Below are positions 16,121 through 25,400 of a DNA stretch of 37,275 nucleotides, piece after piece. Made by a program: the position numbers and the translations under genes. The notes beneath the pieces are model-generated. The model was not told where the DNA came from. It was given only the letters and a program-made list of their open reading frames with translations, and did not search any database. The stretch is from JBGSUZ01 sp043770095 (GTDB lineage Bacteria; Bacillota; Clostridia; Peptostreptococcales; Acidaminobacteraceae). Position 1 is the first letter of the stretch. Every line of letters starts with the position of its first letter. The stretch is taken from NCBI GenBank assembly GCA_043770095.1, contig JAYVIR010000063.1, forward strand, positions 1 to 37,275, given 5' to 3'.

Positions 16121-16150
16121 GCAGACAATAATTATTCTTTAGCCGCTTAA
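16121..16150 (+). other. tmRNA tag reading frame, (A)ADNNYSLAA
   Basis: The resume codon GCA starts a frame of nine codons ending in TAA, giving ADNNYSLAA. With the alanine carried by tmRNA itself the tag is AADNNYSLAA. The terminal LAA is the ClpXP recognition end known from other tags. Confidence 0.9.
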
Positions 16151-16330
16151 TGTGGCTCGTCAAACCTAGGATTCCTACGACTTAGGATTTGGCGTCGGCT
16201 AGTAGGGAACGACTTAGGAGGGTGCTTCGCCTTTTAGGTGGCATAATTGAAGATCGTCAAAGGAAGATCCTGCCATTGGGAGCTACTAGAGACTAAATCT
16301 AAACCAATGGCTCCGCTCGGAGAAACTGAA

Positions 16331-16376
16331 TGCAAAGGACTTTTGGACAGGGGTTCGACTCCCCTCGTCTCCACCA
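16331..16376 (+). mobile_element. Inferred prophage attachment end (att) within the ssrA 3' end
   Basis: Host genes end with ssrA and phage genes begin within 100 bases. The T arm and acceptor end of tmRNA is a classic integrase target, so one att site should overlap this segment. The partner att copy and the integrase lie outside the window, so the exact core cannot be fixed. Confidence 0.5.
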
Positions 16377-16437
16377 CTAATACCCCTATCCGTAGTTGCT
16401 AAGAGAACCGACATTTGCAATGCGACTAGGGTTCCAA

Positions 16438-16474
16438 GAAAAAACGCCAAAGGTTAATCCCTCTGGCGTTTTTT
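16438..16474. terminator. Bidirectional terminator at the ssrA-prophage junction
   Basis: AAAAAACGCCAAAGG and CCCTCTGGCGTTTTTT pair with one internal mismatch and a short loop, flanked by A and T runs on both sides. It can end both the ssrA transcript and the converging phage late operon. Confidence 0.85.
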
Positions 16475-19400
16475 TTATTGATTAAATAATTCTAAATACC
16501 ATTCAATGGCCGCTTTTACATCTTGACGTTCTCTAGGTGTGAGATACATCATAAACGCTTCAGCTTCATTCGGATCAAGACCGTATATCGGATTCATACT
16601 TTCAAGTGAAGTGCTAAGCCCTTGTCCAGTCCCGCCATTTTCAACATACTTTAACAAATACTTTCTAGCCTTTTCATCATCCCCATACTTTATTGATAGT
16701 TTCATCTTATAAAGCGCGTCCGACTTAGGACTATCCGAAAAAGTTGACGTCTTAAATTTGCCTAATTGATTGTATTCAAAACTTTGCTTTAAATCAAGAA
16801 CCCTATAATACGCTGTTTGTCCAGGATTAGCTGTATAAATAAAAGCGTTGATCCACGATTCAGCATAGGTCTTGTTCGCTGGAAGTCCAGCTAGTCTTGA
16901 ATATTCTTCTTTTAACCCTAGCGATTGAGCCAAATAACCAAGACCATCTCTTATAGTGGACGGTTCTGTGATGTCAGGGAAGAAACTTCTCTTAGTAAGC
17001 AATTCAACAGGTGCCTTAATAAACGGTGAAAGTGAATTGACCAACTTATTCAGTGGCGAAACAGCCATATCGTTGATTTGCTGCTTCCATGATTTTCGGT
17101 CCATGTTTAGGTCGTTGACATCATCTACTAAAGTATCAAGGCCAAACCATTCAAGCAAATCGCTCAATGTTCCAAGTCTTGTAAAGTAAATAATCTCACC
17201 TTTATCATTATGGCCAAGTGTTAAATGTGGCGATCTTCTGGCGCTTTCAGGAAGTTTATCGTCATCATCCTGTTTAACTATACGATTCCAAAGGTTGAGT
17301 AAGACTGTTAAGAATGTAATCCTAAGCATAATCCAACCCAATTTAGCAACCGCTTTACCTGCAAGACCTAATTTCAATTTTAAATTAATTGATTTGCCAA
17401 GCGCTTCATTAATACTTTCTAAATTCTTGGCGTTTTTCAATACATTAAACATTCTCTTGTAATTGATTTCTGTAAACGAATAGAACGGTATCATGTATTT
17501 TCTGATTGCTTGTCCCATTTCTGTTACTTGATCATAGGCCCCTAGCGCATCATTCGCCATTTGAAATGCTTTATCTTCAATCGACTTTAATCCAATAATG
17601 ATATTCCGATTTGATCCACCATAGAAATCTAACTTGCCGCCACCTTTTCGAAGTGCATCTTTAAAATGCAAATACACAGCATACCTCATAATTGTCTCTC
17701 TATAAGTGGATACGTTTTCAGAGAACTCTTTATATGTTTTTGGTATCGCAATTGCTTTTTCAAGGCGTGTGCGGTTTCTAAAGTTTTCAAATATTTTAAG
17801 TTTATTAACGTCTGCAATTTCTTGTGCGATAATGTTTGATTCCAATCCACCGCGATTGAAAAACTCTAAGAGCTCTGGCGTGAATTGACCATACCGCATC
17901 ATATTATAAACTTCTTTGCACGAGCGATCTGTATAAGCTAGTGCATTGAACCCAGCTGTATAAACAGCGGCTTCCAAGTCGCCTGAAACGTTTCTAAGGT
18001 TATACTTAACAACCTGGTGCGGATTAAGCAGCAATACCCAAATTTTAAAAGCATTATTTGCACCGCCCCAAACTTGCTTAAAGCTGGCAACTTCACTCGT
18101 CATATTAGAATAGACACTATCAAGCGTGTTTGCAGCTGGCGTCGGAATAATATAAGTCATTCTATCCCCAGCGTATGCAAGCATATTATTGATTTTCAAA
18201 TCACTTTGCTTTAATGCTATGTCTTTAATCGATTCACCAAGTTGCATTTTGATAATAACTTCTGACATCTGATCAGTTACGCTGTTGACCATCATCATGT
18301 GTTTGCCTTGAATCGGTTGCCATTTTGAATAGTCTTCAGGAACGAGACGGTTATCAATCCCGTTTTTCCATCCATAGTATTGCTCGCCAAGTGAAGTTTT
18401 AACGAACTGCTCTCGTTGAGAGATTGCTTTTAATATGCCAAGAGCATTTAACATGCCTTCTTCTTCTGACGATGCTAATTCAGCAATATACGCCATAGTT
18501 TTGTCACTCTCGTCTTTAACCCCTGATTTAAGAGCAGCTACAACCTTGCTCCACTTTCCGTTATCGTCCCATAATTCATCATTCTTGGCCATCTTCTGAA
18601 TATAAGAGAAATTCATAGCAATCTTTTGATTAAACTTATTAAAAGTTTCAGCTGAAGCGGATTCAATTCCGAATTCTTGTTTAAGGTCTTTATAAGTATA
18701 TCGGTCAAGAATGCCTACACTTTCGCCAGCTTTTTCAAGTTCGATTTCAAGTTCTTGTTTAACGATTGCTTCAAATCCTATTTTGTTCAGTTTCTTGGCT
18801 TCTGCTTTCAATTTTTTAGTAATATCATATCCAACTCGAACGCGTTGAAGCATTTCAGCAACCGACGTGTCATAGGTCATGTTGAATAATATTTCATACT
18901 CAGCTTGAAGGTAATTTTCATTGATTGATAGTTCGGTACCGTGACGTTGCTTCAATTGTCCGCGCTGAGTATTAACTTTTACTCTTGATCCTGAACCTGT
19001 TAATGCGTCTTTCGTGTTGTAGTATTCAAGGACCTGGTGTCTGAAATAGTTTTCTTTTGTGAAACGATTAGATACATTGAATCCGATTTTACCCATAGCT
19101 TTGATATAATCGTTCTTCACTCGTTCCAATTGTTGGTCTCGTTGAAGTACCGCATTATTTATATTTTCATTCAACGAGCGCTTGGTAAGATCAAATAATG
19201 GTTGAATATTATAAATGGTATAAGGATATGGCAAACTTCTTTCTTCTTTAAAATCTTCCATGAGATCACGCAAGAATACATAACGTTCAAATCTGTTATA
19301 TTCTTCTTTAGTTAATTTGTGGCCATCAGGCAGCACAATGTGTTTTAACATCATGGTAGCTTTAAATCTAGCTTGGTGAGTGAGTTTTTTGTAATTAATC

Positions 19401-22400
19401 ATTTCTTTTCTGAACTCTGCAAGAAATGGGTTGTTTTCATCAAGTTCTCTGAATGTCCTAGTGGCTGCATGTTTCATTTCTGTACCCCACGCAGCTATCT
19501 TTTGATGTACTTTCTCAGGGGTAATAATGTTTCTTCTGTGAGCGTCCTCGACACTCTCGTTATTGGCTTCGAAATCAGCGAACGTTAATTTTTCGTGAAG
19601 CGGCATTGGCTTTTGGAAACTTTGATGCACTATGCCCATCTTCTGACTTGGTGCTGTATCACCTTTGAGATAATCAGGTACATCAAGTTCTTCGTCGCCT
19701 TGCTCAAAATCAACAAATTCATTTCTTTTCAAGAACTCATTAAGCACGCGAATTGAGGTGGCTTCTGCGGTTGGAATAAAGAACCGTCTGTTATAAGCAA
19801 TCGTTTCCTGGAATGCGCCAGCACCTTCCATTGCTCTCCCAACTTGCCACGCGTTAGGCCCCATAATTTCAATCCGATGTTCACCAGAAATCTTGCGTCT
19901 CATTAACTTGGTACCTTGATTAAAGAAGGCTGTTTTATTTTGATTTAATATAGCGTTAAATAACTTGGCGCCATCGACTGATTCTTTAGTTCTTGATATA
20001 TCGAACTTTTTCAGAATGCCATCGATTTGATCTTTTGCAATGATCCGTCCCAAATAGCTGTTACCTTTATTATCGGTAACTCTAATCACACGGGTTCTAT
20101 CTTTGGGTAACTTGTTCCAGATAGGCAATAATGTTCCTGTTAGCATATGCAGCGTTTCAATATAAGTCTCAGGCGTCTTTTTTACTTCAGCAGCCCAAGC
20201 TTTTTTCCACTCCGACTTCGGAATATCAACGGTCAAATTATCCATAGTCTTTTGAATAAACATATTGTCATTTGTTTGCGCCGTAACTGCACTAAGCCTA
20301 TATTGTTTTGTAACTTCTCCAGATTGTGAATTAACAACTGAGCTTGTGTTTAAAACGGCTCTTAGTTCGCCAGTAGAATTAATTCTAACAAGCTTTACAA
20401 AATTATCAGCATTGATAGTGCGCTCATACATTCTGAATAAAGTTGATTTAGTGGCATTCAATTGGATATATTCAGTTTCAGCACCAGTCAATTCATCTTT
20501 TCTTATAATTTTTTTATCTACCGTTTCAATGAGTTGCGCTTTATAATTTTCAAGTCCGGTATCTAGTGTTCCGGCTTTAATAGCTGCATTTACAGCGTTT
20601 TCATACATTTCTGAGAAGGCTTCAAATACAACATTTTGATCTGTTGTATTCAGGTTAATAAGTCTATTCAAAAATCTTGGTATATTCGAAACAACGTCCG
20701 GATCTTCTTTATAACTTCCTTTTGAATCCCTAAAGGCTTTACTTAAACCCATTTTAGTAAGAATATCGGCGCCATCAATTCCACCAATACGATCATTATA
20801 TAAGTCTCTATAAAATTGCACCAATACATCAGAAGCAAGTGGCCCCTCTAGGTTGTCTTTTTCTGAAAACATTCCACTACCCGTCTGACGTTGACCTTTT
20901 GTGATTGCACCCATCTGATTAAGGCGTCTTGCAATTGTAGATACAAACCGCTTTTGACCTTTTAAGTCAGTTGTAACAAGTATAAATTTAGGTGTAGATA
21001 CCTGATTATTTCTATGTGTTCTGCCAAGGCCTTGTGTTGCTTCAATCGCATTCCAGCCAGGTTGGAACAAATAGTGATTACGCTTTGTTTGATTCTTAGC
21101 GTTCTTATCAGCATGATATGATTTTCCGGTAGCTCCGGCGCCAGAGAATATCAATATGCGCTTTGCTCCATTTTGAAAATTATCAACATCTGCGCTTGAT
21201 TTAATTGCACCCCATGATTCAACAACGCGTTCACGCTTTCCTGTTTTCTCATTAACTTTCCATACCAAGCGTTTGCTTCTTCCAGTAACTTCGGAAACAA
21301 CATCTGTTCCAAATTCGTCAATAAGCATATCAATGGGACCGTTTGGCATTTTCATCATTTTAACGTCTGCGATTAAATCGTCTCTTAGTCTTAACGCAGC
21401 TTTGTTTATAACCGGATTACCTTTACTATCAAGCACTTGTCTAGATTTCTCATTTCCATCATCATCAATATATGATTCAAATTGATGAATAGGGAACGAC
21501 TTGTTCAAGTACCCAACCAAAATATCAGTAGGCGACATATCTAAATCTTCAAGTTCTACGCCAGCTTCTTCTGAATCCGCTAAAGATCTCTTTTGAGCAG
21601 CTTCATTAGTATTAACTAACTGTATAACAACTGATTCACCGCGCGCTAAATCTGATTTTATAGCTGAAATTAGAGAAGGTACGCTCATGGACGTCATTAC
21701 CTGATTGAAAAATCTTTGATTAGATCCCCAAAATTGACTGCTCGCAGAAGCCCTTGCTCTACCATCTTTATTTTGACCAGTAGCTTCTAAAGCAACATCT
21801 ATATTTTTAAGAACAATTTGCCAAGCTTCAGCAGCTTTATCATACATTTCAACTTGTGGTGAAGTTAAGTTATGAAGAAGGGTGTCATATTCAACGCCTT
21901 TGAAACTTAAATTTCTAGCAAGATATAAACCCAACGACTTCATATCTCTTGCCATGAGTTCCATAGCAGCAAGCCCGCCAGTTGTGATATTGCCAATGAA
22001 ATCTTGAACGTCTCTGAATGCTGTACCATCACCCCATAATCCAAGTCGATTAGCATATGCAAATTGAGATACATCGGTTGCAGCGGTTGCTGTTACATAG
22101 ACAACGCGGGCATTTGGCAACAATCTTTGCAATTCCATACACGCCTTAGCTTTTGCAGACGCTTTTGATGTTCCTCTTGCCCCTTTTGTATCTAGTGCGT
22201 TGCCCATTCCATGTGCTTCATCAAATGCGATTACGCCATCAAAATCAGCACCTAACCAATTTACTAATTGCTTCAATCTATTTTCGCTACTCCCAAGAGT
22301 GCTATAACCAGCAAATAAAATTCCTGTTTTCTGATTAATGGCGCCAGTCTTAGCGTTAATCTTTTTCATAGAGATTACATCTTCTTTTTTACCACCAAGC

Positions 22401-25400
22401 GCAACCCAATCTCTTTCAGCATCTTCCAATAAATTAAATCCCTTTGAAATCCAAACCGCCTTTTTTCTGCCATTATTGAAATTATCTTGAATTATTCCGG
22501 CGATTTGTCTGCCTTTTCCAACCCCGGTACCGTCACCGATGAAGTACCCTCGTCTAAATCCGCTGAGTAACATTTGAGCATGGGCTTGACCGGCATATAC
22601 AACATTTTCAAGTTGCGCTAAAGATAAATCACCATTTTCAACAATACCCTTATTTAATTTAGGCGAATATGTGGGATCTGGCGGCGCAACGGTGGCCATA
22701 GCTGCGCTTTCTACAAGCATAGTAACATGGTTTACCGCATTCTTGATTTTTAGTTTCATAGGAACATAGTTCGAATAAATATCATCATCAGCTTCTACTT
22801 CTGAATCAGTAGATTTCTTTTCTTTTTTTGATTTAACCTCAACTTCTAAAGATATTCCGCTAGGCTCATATTGCACTGATCCGTCAGCGCCCATAGTGTC
22901 GCTTGGCTTTCCGTCTCCTTGTTGATTGCTAATTGTATCTCCTGTTCTGTCAGTTCTTTTGTCAGCAAGTCCCACGCTCTCTGCGGTTCCCAAGTCAACA
23001 TTAACTCCACTAGGTCTATCATCGCTCGCTTGTCGTTTGGTGTCGGACAACCCATCTCCCTCAATGTCCACGCTAACGCTTGTAGGACTAATAATTGATC
23101 CGTCGCCATCTCTATTTTTAGTGACTTCATCGCTCTTTTTATTGTCAACGATAATAGTTTCTTGTTCAGTTCTTGTGCGGTCATTTTTAATCGCCTCCAA
23201 CATAGTTTGAAGTTCTTCGAGCTTATCAACCTTGCCAGTTAATACAGCCGTAGTAGTAGGGCCCGTTTTATCAATCACAAACATTTGAATATCAAAGCTG
23301 GTACCGTATTTAACATAGTTCTTGCCATTGATCCCAATGTTGGCTCTCACGTTATATTTTGATTCTAATTCTTTCCACCAAGCGTTAAAAGTTGGTGTGC
23401 CGTGTGCCATCCCTTGACCTACAATAGCGACTAAACGTCCATTGGGTTGAAGTCTTTCAAGTGCTTGCTCGATGTGCATCTTAGCGTATTTCGTTGAGTT
23501 CTTGTCTGCCATTCTTCCAGCTGTTGCGCTAAAAGGTGGATTCATAATAATGACCGATGGCTTAATATTATCCGGTAAAATGTTGTCAAGTTGTTCCGCG
23601 TTCTCATTAAAGAATCCGTCGAATGGCATATTTTTAAGAACATCTAACCTTCTAGCCGAGAACTCATTAACGAATACCTTCGCGCCATTTTTCTTTGCGA
23701 ATAAAGCAAGCCCGCCAATGCCGGCCGATGGCTCTAGCATAATATCGGTTTTATCAATGTTTGCAACCCAAGCAGCAACATAAGCAATACTAGGTGGGGT
23801 TGAAAATTGTTGGTACTGCTCCATTTCGCTCGTTCTTTTATTTTGTGTAGGTAATAAATCAAGCAGTTTTTGCATAGATTTAATATCAACTTCATCCATG
23901 TCGTTTAAAATGTGAAGATTTACTGCAAGTTCCAAAGAATCATAAGCGTCTTTTACTGTGTAAGTGCCTTTGGCTTGTGAACCTCCAAATACACTATCTG
24001 CAATTTTGAATACTTCGGTAGCTGATATAGTGCTATTCTCGTTTAACTTAGTTCTTACCAATTCTGCTAAAGAATTCGTATTTTCTTTATATGTTAAAGC
24101 TGTTGTATTATTAATACCCTTTTCGATGTCAGCGGCGTCATTTGTTTCGGTTTCCTTTTCATAAACAATTTGCTGCTTTTCGGTTTCTTTAGGCAAGAAA
24201 GCATTTTTATTCAATGCTACAAATTCATTTGTAACATCATTAGGGTCGCCTTTATCATACGCCCAGATACCGTCATAACCTTCTTGTCTTGCTAAAATGC
24301 CAGCAACACCTTCAATCATTTCATGTTGATCATGATACCTATTCCACTCTACATCTGGATAGTCAATTGAAAGCGAATCTACAAGACGCTGTTTGTTTGA
24401 CTTCATCATACGCGTCACTTCATCATCACCAATCAACTTTCTAGCAACCGCAATGCCAGCCGATTCACCAACCCTGATACCTCTATTAGAATCAAATGTA
24501 TCAGTTTCAATAGATAAGATATTTGCATTTGGATTAACATCATACTCATATTTTTTGCCACCTAAATCCTTGTGTGGTGACTCAATATTAGATGGTGAAG
24601 CATACAAACCTTGCGGTTTATTAACAGTGGATTCTTCAGCGTCTATTTCTTCATATCTTTGTAATTTCTCCGGAATAGAAGGTGCTTGTATTTGATTTTC
24701 TACAACGCCTTTAACTGCAGGTTCATCAGCAGTATCGCTAATCATCGCTTCAAACGCTTTTCTACCCACTGACAGCTTAGTACCTTTATCATTTTTAAGT
24801 TCTACCGTTGCATCATTGCTATCAAGCACTTCAACAAAGCCGTATTTGCTCGTGTAGATGATGTTAGGTTCTGTATCGTCTAAATTGTCGCTAGGATCAC
24901 TAACTGCACTCTGCTGCGGTTTCTGTTCGAGTGTACCCATTCCGCGACCAACTTTAGCGCGTTGAATCCTTTCAACAGTAGATTGCGCCCACTCAACCTC
25001 ATGTGGCGCCATTTCTGGATTAGATATGGATTCAACAACAATTGCTTCTAGGTCATCAAGTTTAGCAGCAAGAACCTCATTTGTATCAACTTCTAAAGGA
25101 GCTGCTTCAACAGCTTTAATAACTGATTCAATATTTTGTCTATCTGCGATCTTCTCTTTAGTAGAACGCTTGGTTAAAGACCTATAAGTTCCACCGGCGA
25201 TTTGACTAGCCCCTTGAAGCCCAACGAACGCCTGTGCCGATGAAATCGCCGTATCGAGCATACGTTGTCCATTCTCTGTTGAAAACAACTCACGTTTGAT
25301 TCCAGATTGATTCATGGCGCCAGTTTCGCCAGTGATTGAAATTGCTTCTTGCGCCAATTCCTGACCTGTTTCAATAGCAACACCTTTTGAAAATTTGGCA

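Larger units (their letters stand above)
16020..16376 (+). ncRNA. ssrA: tmRNA (transfer-messenger RNA)
   Basis: The RNA is one-piece and about 357 bases long. The 5' end GGGGACG pairs with CGTCTCC near the 3' end to form the alanine-type acceptor stem, followed by A and an encoded CCA (16374-16376). The T arm is CAGGGG-TTCGACT-CCCCT(C). The 5' side carries the usual GTAATGGTTTCGACAGGGG. The tag reading frame and the pseudoknot-rich region lie between. It rescues stalled ribosomes together with SmpB. A prophage abuts the 3' end, but the RNA is complete and should work. Confidence 0.97.

Noticed and set aside
15849..16163. Minus-strand frame of 104 codons across the smpB end and the tmRNA
   Set aside because: It is antisense to two certain genes and crosses structured RNA; no start signal.
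16377..16437. Possible small RNA or extra gene between the tmRNA and the terminator
   Set aside because: Only 61 bases with a weak GAACC/GGTTC dyad; nothing beyond the phage-host junction can be supported.
22846..23229. 127-codon minus-strand frame inside the polyvalent gene, in another frame
   Set aside because: It covers the low-complexity linker between methyltransferase and helicase, lacks a ribosome binding site and resembles nothing known.
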